Source: Streptosporangium oxazolinicum | GTDB taxonomy: Bacteria > Actinomycetota > Actinomycetes > Streptosporangiales > Streptosporangiaceae | Reading direction: 5' to 3' | Length of the DNA stretch: 64,000 nt | Assembly: GCF_039537505.1 (NCBI RefSeq) | Contig: NZ_BAABAQ010000020.1 | Span: forward strand, 62,001-126,000 | In this document: piece after piece, positions 57,340 to 64,000 of the stretch | Position numbering within the stretch: the stretch's first letter is position 1 | How the letters are laid out: each line of letters starts with the position of its first letter | Translations under genes and position numbers: made by a program | The notes under the pieces: model-generated | The model's input: only the letters and a program-made list of their open reading frames with translations | What the model was told of the DNA's origin: nothing | Databases searched by the model: none

Positions 57340-58634
57340 GCGCCAAGGAGAACAGCGGGACACCGCCCCGGGAACCCTGGCACCCCGCCCCCTTCTACGT
57401 CACCGACAGCACCGGCTCCGTGGGCGTGGCCGGAGTACGCAGGCACCGCCAGGAGCGCCGACGGGTACGGCGGGAGGTCCAGCAGGCGCGAGACGCCCGG
57501 GTGCTGCGCCGCGCCGCCGAGCGGATCTTGCGCGCACGCGTCGAGTGCCCATCCCACCCCGAGCGCCCGGCGGGCTGCTCGACGTCGTCGTGCCTGGCGT
57601 GCCGGGACAACGCGGTGTTGACCCACGCGGCCCGCCTCGCCGCCGGCGACCATCCCGAAGGGCCGGCCACGGCCGCGCCCGTGCCCGCCGGCGGGCCGAA
57701 GCCGTCACCCGACCGGGCGGCCCCGGCGGCGCTCACCCAGGAGGCGCTCACCCGGGCCCTGGAGAGATTGCGGGCCGCGCCCTACCAGTCCCGCTACGCC
57801 GACTGGGAGTTCTACGACCTGAACCGCGCGGCCAGAGCGCTCGCGGCACCCGCAGGGAGCGCTGTCACCGAGCAGCGGAAGCGGGAGGTGGGCGAGCAGC
57901 TGGACGCCGAGGCCCGCGAGCTGTGGTGGAGGCGGATGCTGTTCGGCAACAGCCTCAGCGACGTGTCGCCGACGCAGGAGCCGGCCGCACCCGACACCGG
58001 TCCCGCAGAGGAGCCCGCCGAGCGGAGCCTCACCGAGGTGATCGAGCAGGAGCTGGAGCGGGAGCTGAAGCTGGAGTGGAACCGGCAGGTGTACGGCAAC
58101 CCCGAGGGGGACCTGTCGCTCGCCAACTTCACCGGCCTGTTTTCCCTGGCAGCCGAGAAACCGCCGCTGCGCGGCTGCCTGGCCGCCGCAGTGGGTCAAG
58201 ACGGGCGCAACCGGGCGGATCCGCGCGAGGCTGAGACGTGGATGTCGCGTGCCCCCTTCGAGCCGTCCTCACCGGCCGGGGGGTGGCCGGGGCCGCTGGA
58301 GAGGAGCCGGCCGGGCTGGGAGACGAAAGAGACCCCTGCCCCCGACGACGAGGACGAGCTGGACGAGGACGGCGGCGGTTCGGAGCCCGCCCACGACCAC
58401 GCCGCGCGCTTGCCGGGCGGCTGGTCGCAGGTGCGCAACGACACCGGCCGCGCTGAGCGTGTTTTCCTGGCCGCCGACGTGAGCCGCGAGAACGACGACG
58501 TCGAGCTGTTCGTGTACGACGGCCGTGACTACACCACTTGGCGGCGATGGCAGCAGGGCCTGAGCCCCGCCGCCATCGCCAGGGAAGAATTCGCGAAGTG
58601 GACGTTCGACCTTTCCCGGGATCGCTTCTGGTAG
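57336..58634 (+). CDS. Uncharacterised 432-residue protein
   Basis: GTGA overlap with the small-terminase-like gene. The protein is charged and helical, with a C-rich CPSHPERPAGCSTSSCLACRD segment at about 70-91. Later come YQSRYADWEFYDLNRAARAL, Glu/Asp-rich linkers (DDEDELDEDGGGSE) and a C-terminal WRRWQQGLSPAAIAREEFAKWTFDL. No terminase ATPase motif is visible. Its role is unknown. Confidence 0.45.
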   Translation: MSAKENSGTPPREPWHPAPFYVTDSTGSVGVAGVRRHRQERRRVRREVQQARDARVLRRAAERILRARVECPSHPERPAGCSTSSCLACRDNAVLTHAARLAAGDHPEGPATAAPVPAGGPKPSPDRAAPAALTQEALTRALERLRAAPYQSRYADWEFYDLNRAARALAAPAGSAVTEQRKREVGEQLDAEARELWWRRMLFGNSLSDVSPTQEPAAPDTGPAEEPAERSLTEVIEQELERELKLEWNRQVYGNPEGDLSLANFTGLFSLAAEKPPLRGCLAAAVGQDGRNRADPREAETWMSRAPFEPSSPAGGWPGPLERSRPGWETKETPAPDDEDELDEDGGGSEPAHDHAARLPGGWSQVRNDTGRAERVFLAADVSRENDDVELFVYDGRDYTTWRRWQQGLSPAAIAREEFAKWTFDLSRDRFW

Positions 58635-58677
58635 CCGCCACGGTCTCGAGAACCTGGCGTCTCAGGAACACATGAAA

Positions 58678-58709
58678 CGGCCCGCCCCGGAGAGTCTGGG
58701 GCGGGCCGT
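58678..58709. terminator. Bidirectional terminator between convergent genes
   Basis: ACGGCCCGCCCC (58678-58689) pairs with GGGGCGGGCCGT (58698-58709). It separates the rightward operon from the leftward gene at 58721. Confidence 0.75.
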
Positions 58710-58720
58710 AGGTGGTTGGG

Positions 58721-59503
58721 TCAGCGGTAGACGGGGCTCACGCTCTCGGGGGGAACGCCTGCGATGTCGGCGAGACCCTGGGCGGGCGCACCCTCCGCCA
58801 TGGCGAGGATCTGCGGCCACGCCGCCCGTTCCATCGTCGGCGTGTCCTTCCAGCCGTGCCCCGCTCGGAACGTCACCGAGCAGCCCCGCCCCCACATCGA
58901 GCGGGCCGCATCGAGCAGCGTCACCGTGAGCTGGAGATCCTCCCGGAACCACTCCTCATCGTTGATGAACGCTTCGACGAGGAACACCGGCAGCCCATCG
59001 GGCAGGATGAGCTGGCGGCGCTGGTAGATCGTGCACGCCCGCACCCAGTCGCCGAGACCGGCCTCCATCCGCTCGTCCAAGCCGTCGTTCCAGCGCAGCC
59101 ACCGCGCCAGCGGATGGGTTTCGGCGAGGTCAGCCTGGGAGTAGGTGCCGGGCTCGGAGTAGCCGTGCAGCTGGTGGTGTTTGTTGTTGACCAGCCAGAT
59201 CGGCCAGGAATCCTCTTCATCACCGTACGGGGCGAGCGTTCCGGCGAGCAACTGGTACGGGTCGGTGCGGCCCTCGAACGTGTGCCCGCCCGCCGACAGC
59301 AGGAGGTGAAGACGGCCGTCGGGCAGGCGCCGCGCCCAGGCCGAGCCGGTCGTGATGGTCACGTACCCGGCCGGGGCCCACACGGGCGGCTGCTCGTCCA
59401 GGACGTGAGCGGGCAGGCGAAAGCGGGCGGTCGCGTTGTAGCGGTTCCGGTGTTTGCCGTTGCGGAGGGCGCGAAGCAGGTTGCGGCGCAGGCTGCGTTT
59501 CAT
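58721..59503 (-). CDS. Uncharacterised 260-residue protein
   Basis: ATG 59503 follows GGAAGGAACC. Basic N-terminus (KRSLRRNLLRALRNGKHRNRY), strands and Trp-rich segments (GDEEDSWPIWLVNNKHHQLHGYSEPG), and helical blocks (DLAETHPLARWLRWNDGLDERMEAGL). No family is recognised. The upstream 230 bp have hairpins but no conserved promoter copy. Confidence 0.5.
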   Translation of the reverse strand: MKRSLRRNLLRALRNGKHRNRYNATARFRLPAHVLDEQPPVWAPAGYVTITTGSAWARRLPDGRLHLLLSAGGHTFEGRTDPYQLLAGTLAPYGDEEDSWPIWLVNNKHHQLHGYSEPGTYSQADLAETHPLARWLRWNDGLDERMEAGLGDWVRACTIYQRRQLILPDGLPVFLVEAFINDEEWFREDLQLTVTLLDAARSMWGRGCSVTFRAGHGWKDTPTMERAAWPQILAMAEGAPAQGLADIAGVPPESVSPVYR

Positions 59504-59732
59504 GCGGGGAAGGTTCCTTCCAAAGGGGGGCCGAGCCGCCCGGCGGGGTCCGGGCGGTTCGGCGGCTCGGGAGCGGCAACAGGTGCGGTCGCCGCCCGCC
59601 GTGGGAACGGCGGGGGCAGGGGTGGGCGGGCCGTACGGGGCTGTACAGCCCGCCCGAAGGGCTTTCGCGCGGGGAGGAGCCTCACCAGATACCGGGACTG
59701 CTCAATACCCCCCGAACGAGAGCAGGAGGCAA
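59504..59732. other. Leader region with several GC hairpins
   Basis: Inverted repeats include GAGCCGCC with GGCGGCTC in about 59533-59572, and GGGCGGGC with GCCCGCCC around 59627-59656. Nothing coding is visible. No strong promoter was found. This is upstream of the gene at 58721-59503 on its strand. Confidence 0.35.
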
Positions 59733-59763
59733 GCCCGGGGGCCGCGTGGTGCGGCCCCCGGGG
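59733..59763 (-). terminator. GC hairpin terminator
   Basis: GCCCGGGGGCCGC (59733-59745) pairs with GCGGCCCCCGGGG (59751-59763), with one end mismatch. It follows the DUF3846-like gene on the minus strand. Confidence 0.65.
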
Positions 59764-59770
59764 CAGGCGG

Positions 59771-60130
59771 TCAGTTCACGGACAGCGGCGCCCGCAGCAT
59801 CCCCAGCCGCAGTCGGAGCACCGCCTCCTGGTCGCTGGTCAGGCCGATGCTGTTGCCCTCGGCGTCGTGGCCGCACAGCAGGGCGGCGCCGTGGTAGTTC
59901 TGCCAGATGAACCCGCAGTCGCGGGCGAGTTCCGTGGCGACCGGGTTGACCTCCTTGCCGTCCAGGCCCTCGCCGTCGAGCCACATGTCGAGGTCGTCGC
60001 GCAGGGCGACCACTTCCACGGTGCGGCAGCCGATCTCCTTGTACATGACGGCCAGGTTGACCTCGGCGCCGTCGGCGATGGCGACCGTCTCGAACTGGCC
60101 GTTCTCGCGGATGAGGAGCGCGTTGCCCAT
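59771..60130 (-). CDS. DUF3846-like protein
   Basis: The 119-residue protein follows the DUF3846 pattern: EIGCRTVEVVALRDDLDMWLDGEGLDGKEVNPVATELARDCGFIWQNYHGAALLCGHDAEGNSIGL. This small family occurs in actinobacterial plasmids and phages without a known role. It is driven by conserved promoter copy 3. Confidence 0.75.
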   Translation of the reverse strand: MGNALLIRENGQFETVAIADGAEVNLAVMYKEIGCRTVEVVALRDDLDMWLDGEGLDGKEVNPVATELARDCGFIWQNYHGAALLCGHDAEGNSIGLTSDQEAVLRLRLGMLRAPLSVN

Positions 60131-60156
60131 GGGTGGTTCCTTCCGGTAGGCCGGGG

Positions 60157-60219
60157 GGCGGTGCCGCTCACCGCCCTGCCCAACACCTAAATCTTAGCGT
60201 TGTTCTCTAATGTCAGCAA
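60157..60219 (-). promoter_or_regulatory. Conserved early-type promoter with leader hairpin, copy 3
   Basis: On the minus strand TTGCTG (60214-60219), 17-bp spacer containing ATTAGAGAACAACGC, and TAAGAT (60191-60196). The leader hairpin is at 60157-60175, followed by GGAAGGAACC. It drives the DUF3846-like gene. Confidence 0.7.
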
Positions 60220-60243
60220 GTCGGTGAGCGGCAAAACGGTAGG

Positions 60244-60537
60244 TCAGTGCCCGGTATTCGCGCACACCCAGCCGGTGCCCTCGATGAACTCCACGGCCGG
60301 GCCGTCGCAGGTCCGGCACGTCGCGATGTGCTGGCAGTCCGCCCCGAGGCAGATCCGCGCGCCGCAGCACAGCGTCTTGTCGTAGTCGTCCACGGGCGGC
60401 TCGTGGCGCCCGCAGTCCTCGCAGTGCCCGGGGGTGTCGAACTCCGTCAGCAGCGGCGTCGGGATGAGCGGCACGACGTAGGAAACCGGGGGAGCGACAG
60501 GCGGGTAAGGGGGGGAGATGGGGGCGAGGGGCGGCAC
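60244..60537 (-). CDS. Small zinc-ribbon protein
   Basis: GTG 60537 follows GGAG. The 97-residue protein has a proline-rich start, then CEDCGRHE, CCGARICLGADC and CRTC cysteine pairs, a probable double zinc ribbon. It is probably an accessory regulator. No promoter copy of its own is evident. Confidence 0.5.
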   Translation of the reverse strand: MPPLAPISPPYPPVAPPVSYVVPLIPTPLLTEFDTPGHCEDCGRHEPPVDDYDKTLCCGARICLGADCQHIATCRTCDGPAVEFIEGTGWVCANTGH

Positions 60538-60573
60538 GGAGGGCTCCAGTTCGGCGCGTACGGGGGTAGGGGG

Positions 60574-60606
60574 CCTCGCCCCGCCGCAGGGTGCGGCGGG
60601 GCGAGG
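60574..60606 (-). terminator. Perfect GC hairpin terminator
   Basis: CCTCGCCCCGCCGC (60574-60587) pairs with GCGGCGGGGCGAGG (60593-60606). It follows the surface-protein gene on the minus strand. Confidence 0.75.
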
Positions 60607-60626
60607 TGGGAGGGGATGCTGGCCTG

Positions 60627-61508
60627 TCAGCCGCGCTTGCGTCCGGTCCCGTTGTGACGGGATCCGCGCTTGCGCAGCGTGAACATCAGCCACAGACCAC
60701 CGCCGACCAGGGCGCCGCACAGCACGAACCCGACGATCAGCCGCCACACCGCGTCGGCCATCTGCCCGGCGACCGCGACCAGCTGGAGCGCGACCGGCTC
60801 ACCGGCAGGCGGGGCGGACGACGCGGCGGGGAACACCACTTCCTGGGCGGGCTCCTGGCCGGTGGCCGTGTCCATGACGGGCATGGGGGCGGGCGCCCCC
60901 GTGAGCACCACGACCGGCGCGGGAGCGGGCGCCGGGGCGGCGCCGACCTGCGGGGCGGGCGCGGTGACCGTGGCCCGCACGGTGCGCGTCACGGCGGGCT
61001 TCGGCGTCGGGGTCGGCGTCTTGACCTTCGGCGTCACCGTGACCGTGACCGTCGGCTTCGGCGTGGCCGTCGGGGTCGCCGACGTGCTCGCCGAGGCGGT
61101 CGGCGACGGGGTCACCGTCACCGTCTCCCTGGGGGTCGGCGTGGCCGGAGCGGCGGCGGTGATCTCCACCACGCTCAGCTGCACATCCCCGGCCAGCGCC
61201 AGCCGGTAGGTGCCCGCCGCCTCCGGGGTGAACGAGGCGCCCAGCGACAGCGCACCCGTGCACAGCGGCGCCTCGCGGGTCACCAGGGTGGACGCCTGCC
61301 CGCCTGGCGTGGTGAGGGTGATGGCCGCCTGGCACACCTCGGAGGCGGTGGCCGCGACCTTCACCGAGTCACCGACCTTCACGGTCTGGCCGGAGGTGGG
61401 GGCGGTGATGTCGCCGGTGCCCGGCGCGGCCAGCGCGGGGGCGGGCGCCCAGAGCGCCACCACGATGGCGGCGATGGCTGCCAGGACAGCCAGGGGAGTG
61501 AAGCGCAT
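60627..61508 (-). CDS. Putative surface-anchored protein (signal peptide, Ig-like domain, stalk, membrane helix)
   Basis: The 293-residue protein has a signal peptide (MRFTPLAVLAAIAAIVVALWAPAPALA). An Ig-like beta domain (about 30-115) is followed by a long Thr/Pro/Ala stalk (about 120-205). One C-terminal membrane helix (LIVGFVLCGALVGGGLWLMF) is followed by KRGSRHNGTGRKRG. This layout fits a cell-surface protein of a lysogen, for example one that blocks other phages. It is driven by conserved promoter copy 4. Confidence 0.65.
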   Translation of the reverse strand: MRFTPLAVLAAIAAIVVALWAPAPALAAPGTGDITAPTSGQTVKVGDSVKVAATASEVCQAAITLTTPGGQASTLVTREAPLCTGALSLGASFTPEAAGTYRLALAGDVQLSVVEITAAAPATPTPRETVTVTPSPTASASTSATPTATPKPTVTVTVTPKVKTPTPTPKPAVTRTVRATVTAPAPQVGAAPAPAPAPVVVLTGAPAPMPVMDTATGQEPAQEVVFPAASSAPPAGEPVALQLVAVAGQMADAVWRLIVGFVLCGALVGGGLWLMFTLRKRGSRHNGTGRKRG

Positions 61509-61534
61509 TGCGCGTCCTTCCGGTAGATCCGGGC

Positions 61535-61597
61535 GGCGGGGCCGCTCCCCGCCACCCGGACAACCAAAAGCTTAGCGTTGTTCTGTAATGACGTCCA
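61535..61597 (-). promoter_or_regulatory. Conserved early-type promoter with leader hairpin, copy 4
   Basis: On the minus strand TGGACG (61592-61597), 17-bp spacer with ATTACAGAACAACGC, and TAAGCT (61569-61574). The leader hairpin is at 61535-61553. It is back-to-back with copy 5, and the two share a roughly 20-bp inverted repeat. Confidence 0.7.
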
Positions 61598-61620
61598 CTG
61601 AAGTTGGCGGCGAATCTGAT

Positions 61621-61695
61621 TGGACTTCATTACAGAACAACGCTAAAGTTAGACGTGTTGGTGGCGCGGTGAGCGGCACCGCCCCCGAACCGGAA
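61621..61695 (+). promoter_or_regulatory. Conserved early-type promoter with leader hairpin, copy 5
   Basis: TGGACT (61621-61626), 17-bp spacer with ATTACAGAACAACGC, TAAAGT (61644-61649). The leader hairpin is at about 61664-61683, followed by GGAAGGACCCC. It drives the gene at 61703. Confidence 0.75.
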
Positions 61696-61702
61696 GGACC
61701 CC

Positions 61703-62302
61703 ATGACCGGCACCGTTCGCACCCCGGACCTGCACGTCGAGCACATGTCCAACCTCGCCCGGCAGCTGAACATCACCTCCGACACTCCTGCCCGTTTCGC
61801 GGTGGGCATGGCCAAGCACCACGCGGAGACCGCCGTCAAGATCGCCACCAAGTACGAGGGTGACCCCGGCGCGTTCGCCGAGCTCAACACGCAGATCCAC
61901 CTCGCCCTCGCCTACATGTCCCGCCACGTGGACGGGCGCGGCTTCGAGTGCGTCGCCGACATGTTCGTGACCCTGCGGACCATCGCCCAGACCTACCTGC
62001 GCGGCCTCAGCCACACCCAGCGAGTCCTCCTCGCGGCCGGACGCGGCTTCCGCCACGCCCAGATGACCGAGGAGAACACCCGTGCCGGAGGTGACCCCGC
62101 CCTCATTACCTGGCTGAACCCCGTGTACTGCCCGACCAGCGAGGCGCTGACCCGCATCCAGCGCGCCGCCGACCGCCGATACGAGACCCGCTACCCGGAC
62201 CTGGCGGGAGCCAGCGCCGACGACGCCGACCGCCGCCACGAACTCGCCACCCCCACCACCTACCGGTTCACCCTCGAATTCCGCTACGGCCTCCTCGACT
62301 GA
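61703..62302 (+). CDS. Uncharacterised 199-residue protein
   Basis: ATG 61703 follows GGAAGGACCCC. The protein is helical (EHMSNLARQLNITSDTPARFAVGMAKHHAETAVKIATKYE..) with no known motif. Its divergent pairing with the surface-protein gene suggests a lysogeny or immunity role, but this is only inferred from position. Confidence 0.5.
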   Translation: MTGTVRTPDLHVEHMSNLARQLNITSDTPARFAVGMAKHHAETAVKIATKYEGDPGAFAELNTQIHLALAYMSRHVDGRGFECVADMFVTLRTIAQTYLRGLSHTQRVLLAAGRGFRHAQMTEENTRAGGDPALITWLNPVYCPTSEALTRIQRAADRRYETRYPDLAGASADDADRRHELATPTTYRFTLEFRYGLLD

Positions 62303-62317
62303 CCTCGCCCTCGCCTG

Positions 62318-62341
62318 GCCGCCCCGGCGCCTCCGGGGCGG
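62318..62341 (+). terminator. Hairpin after gene at 61703
   Basis: GGCCGCCCCGG (62318-62328) pairs with CCGGGGCGG (62333-62341). A second GC stem follows within 62391-62440. Together they would end the transcript. Confidence 0.6.
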
Positions 62342-62452
62342 CCCCGGCCGCCAGACCACCAGGCGCCGGCTACCAGAGCACCGCCCGCCGGGGGCGGTCG
62401 TTGCCCCCATGCGGGAGCGGCGACCGCCCCCGATCTTTTGCCGCCAACGCCG

Positions 62453-62531
62453 TTTGCATCATTACAGAACTACGCTAAAGTTGGAGGTGTTGGAAGGGGC
62501 GGTGAGCGGCACCGCCCCGATGCCGGAAGGA
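62453..62531 (+). promoter_or_regulatory. Conserved early-type promoter with leader hairpin, copy 6
   Basis: TTTGCA (62453-62458) or TTGCAT one base later, a spacer with ATTACAGAACTACGC, and TAAAGT (62476-62481). The leader hairpin is at 62497-62517. It drives the genes at 62537 and 63004. Confidence 0.7.
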
Positions 62532-62536
62532 ACCCC

Positions 62537-62872
62537 ATGATCACCAGAGCCATCTCCTCCATCCCCGACCCTCAGGCCCTGTCCGAGCACCTGCACCTGG
62601 CCATCGCCACCGGCGAACTCACCCCCGCCGGAGCGGTCGCGTTCATCTCCCACCTCGCCCCCACCCTGACCCCCTTCGAGGCCCGCTGCATCTTCCGGCG
62701 CGGCGATCACCACCAGATGGCTTGCTCCTACGACCTGGTCACCTTCAAGCCCCGTTACGGCCCCCGCCTGCGAGTCTGGGAGCGCGTCGAGGGTTCGGAG
62801 AAGGGCATCCCGGTCATCCCCGAGATCGCCGAGAAGTACAGCCCCGACATCACCTGGTTCACCGACCTGTGA
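62537..62872 (+). CDS. Uncharacterised 111-residue protein
   Basis: ATG 62537 follows GGAAGGAACCCC. The protein has a short helical start (DPQALSEHLHLAIATGELTPAGAVAFISHLAPTLTPFEARC) and a C-terminal strand-rich segment. No family is recognised. Confidence 0.5.
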   Translation: MITRAISSIPDPQALSEHLHLAIATGELTPAGAVAFISHLAPTLTPFEARCIFRRGDHHQMACSYDLVTFKPRYGPRLRVWERVEGSEKGIPVIPEIAEKYSPDITWFTDL

Positions 62873-63003
62873 TCCACCCGTGCCGCCCTGCCACACAGCG
62901 GGGCGGCACCCCGCCCGATCGACCTCCAAGGCGCGGACCGTACGAGCGGCGTACGGCCCTGGCCACCACCACCGGAAGGAACCACCGGAAGGAACCACCT
63001 CCC

Positions 63004-64000
63004 TTGCTCACCGTCCACACCTCCCCTCGCCAGGGCATCATCGTGCTCGGCACCACCCGCGCCGATCGCCGCGCTCTCGGCAACCGCAAGAACGGCGGCG
63101 CCGGGCTGCGCTGGTCCGATCACATCGAGCACGGCGACGAGGTCGGCGCCTGGTTCGTGCCGCACTCGCAGGGCAAGCACAACTCCCGCAACCGGGCCCG
63201 CGCCCAGGAGATCGCCACCCACCTGCGCGGTCTCGGCTACCAGGTGGCTGAGGAGACCAGCGACGAAACCCGAGATGTCGCCGAGGCCGAGGCCGACCGC
63301 GCTGAGCGCGCCGACGACCGCGCCGACCGCTTCGCCCAGTACGGGCGCAACGCCGCCAACCGCGCCACCAGCCGCCGCCGCGCCTCCGACGCCGCCGTCG
63401 AGGGCATCCCCGCCGGGCAGCCCGTCATGTCCCGCCACCACCGCAACGCGCTCGACCGCAGCCACACGAACATGCGGGCCGCGATCGACGAAGACCGCCG
63501 CTCCGCCTACTGGGGAAGCCGGGCCAAAGCCGCCGCCCGCCTCCAGGAACACCGCCTCGACCCCGGCACCACCCAGCGGCGCATCAAGAAGCTCACCGCC
63601 GACCACAGACGCACCCAGCGCGCCCTGGACGGTGTGAACCACCACGGCCACCCCACCACCAACGGGCCCGCGACCGGCGAGCACCGCGAGCGCCTGCTGT
63701 TCGAGCTCGGCGAGCTCGCCAACCACCTCGCCTATTGGGAGGACCTCATCACCCAGGCCCAGGCCGACGGCGTGAAGATCTGGGGGCCCGCCGACTTCAC
63801 CAAGGGTGATTTCGCCCTGCGTGACGGCCACTGGGTCGAGGTGATCCGCGTCAACCTCAAGTCCCTCACCATGCCCGCCCTCGTGGCGACCGCTGGCCGC
63901 CTCTACACCCGCAAGGAGGACTCGCCGTACTCGTGGACCGACCCGTTGCCCTACGACAAGGTGCAGGGCCGTCTCAGCGCGGCTGAGGCCGCCGAGAAGT
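63004..64000 (+). CDS. DUF3560-like protein (open at window edge)
   Basis: TTG 63004 follows GGAAGGAACCACC. Residues 1-85 match the DUF3560 start (LTVHTSPRQGIIVLGTTRADRRAL, GLRWSDHIEHGDEVGAWFVPHSQ). A heavily charged Ala/Arg/Asp coiled region (about 85-135) and helices around NAANRATSRRRASDAAVEGIPAGQPVMSRHHRNAL follow. The family is common on actinobacterial plasmids and phages, with unknown function. The 3' end is beyond the window. Confidence 0.75.
   Translation, partial: MLTVHTSPRQGIIVLGTTRADRRALGNRKNGGAGLRWSDHIEHGDEVGAWFVPHSQGKHNSRNRARAQEIATHLRGLGYQVAEETSDETRDVAEAEADRAERADDRADRFAQYGRNAANRATSRRRASDAAVEGIPAGQPVMSRHHRNALDRSHTNMRAAIDEDRRSAYWGSRAKAAARLQEHRLDPGTTQRRIKKLTADHRRTQRALDGVNHHGHPTTNGPATGEHRERLLFELGELANHLAYWEDLITQAQADGVKIWGPADFTKGDFALRDGHWVEVIRVNLKSLTMPALVATAGRLYTRKEDSPYSWTDPLPYDKVQGRLSAAEAAEK

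Noticed and set aside
58712..60190. 492-codon forward frame opposite two reverse genes
   Set aside because: Low-complexity antisense translation. The reverse DUF3846-like gene and its promoter are better supported.
1..64000. tRNA genes, integrase, portal, large terminase, endolysin
   Set aside because: None was recognised. The genome ends may hold them outside the window.

Overview
The window is about 70% GC and looks like part of an actinobacterial double-stranded DNA phage of siphovirus build that also carries plasmid functions, that is, a phage-plasmid. The structural genes are HK97-type: major capsid protein, head-tail connectors, tail terminator, major tail protein, frameshifted tail assembly chaperone, a 1731-residue tape measure protein and fibronectin-type III tail-tip proteins. 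The actinobacterial host is inferred from GC content, two WhiB-like proteins, an Lsr2-like C-terminal domain, and actinobacterial plasmid families (KorSA-type GntR regulator, TraB/FtsK translocase, and proteins resembling DUF2637, DUF3560 and DUF3846). Both ends are open: the window starts inside the capsid gene and stops inside a DUF3560-like gene. I see no portal, large terminase, endolysin, integrase, DNA polymerase or tRNA gene.

Layout. 2-2027 (+): capsid 3' end, a nuclease and two helix-turn-helix proteins. 2024-6183 (-): an RNA-repair operon (Rnl1-type ligase, RlaP-like nucleotidyltransferase, Pnkp-type kinase/phosphatase) followed by three small genes. 6384-7927 (+): head-tail connector genes. 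7999-11046 (-): tail-fibre cluster. 11279-13266 (+): ParA and a coiled-coil partner. 13330-18114 (-): conjugation-type module with a TraB/FtsK translocase and membrane proteins, divergent from a GntR regulator at 18291-18962. 19160-22519 (-): three accessory genes including an 822-residue zinc-motif protein. 22520-22990: a highly structured non-coding locus with CRISPR-repeat-like hairpins. 23027-40662 (+): the tail operon through holin-like genes, with a reverse HNH gene inside. 41684-50184 (+): Erf recombinase, WhiB, a lambda O/P-like initiator and helicase-loader pair with a probable internal origin, and many small genes. 50265-55895 (+): an early-type operon with Lsr2-like, WhiB and Thg1-like proteins. 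56109-58634 (+): putative small terminase and neighbours. 58721-61508 (-) and 61703-64000 (+): early or lysogeny-type genes including a putative surface protein.

Two repeated DNA elements organise expression. One is a sigma70-like promoter with a conserved spacer and a 5' leader hairpin. It occurs six times, upstream of the RNA-repair operon, the 50265 operon, the DUF3846-like gene, the surface-protein gene and the two genes at 61703 and 62537. The other is a 19-bp motif near CGGAGGCRGACRCTAACCC, found about 14 times immediately after stop codons and 15-100 bp before the next start, mostly among structural genes.

How the parts fit: the RNA-repair trio plus the Thg1-like enzyme could restore tRNAs cut by host anticodon nucleases. 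ParA, TraB and the GntR regulator suggest plasmid-like maintenance and possibly transfer. The CRISPR-like hairpins suggest interference with, or a remnant of, type I-E immunity. These roles are inferred from sequence families and context, not demonstrated.
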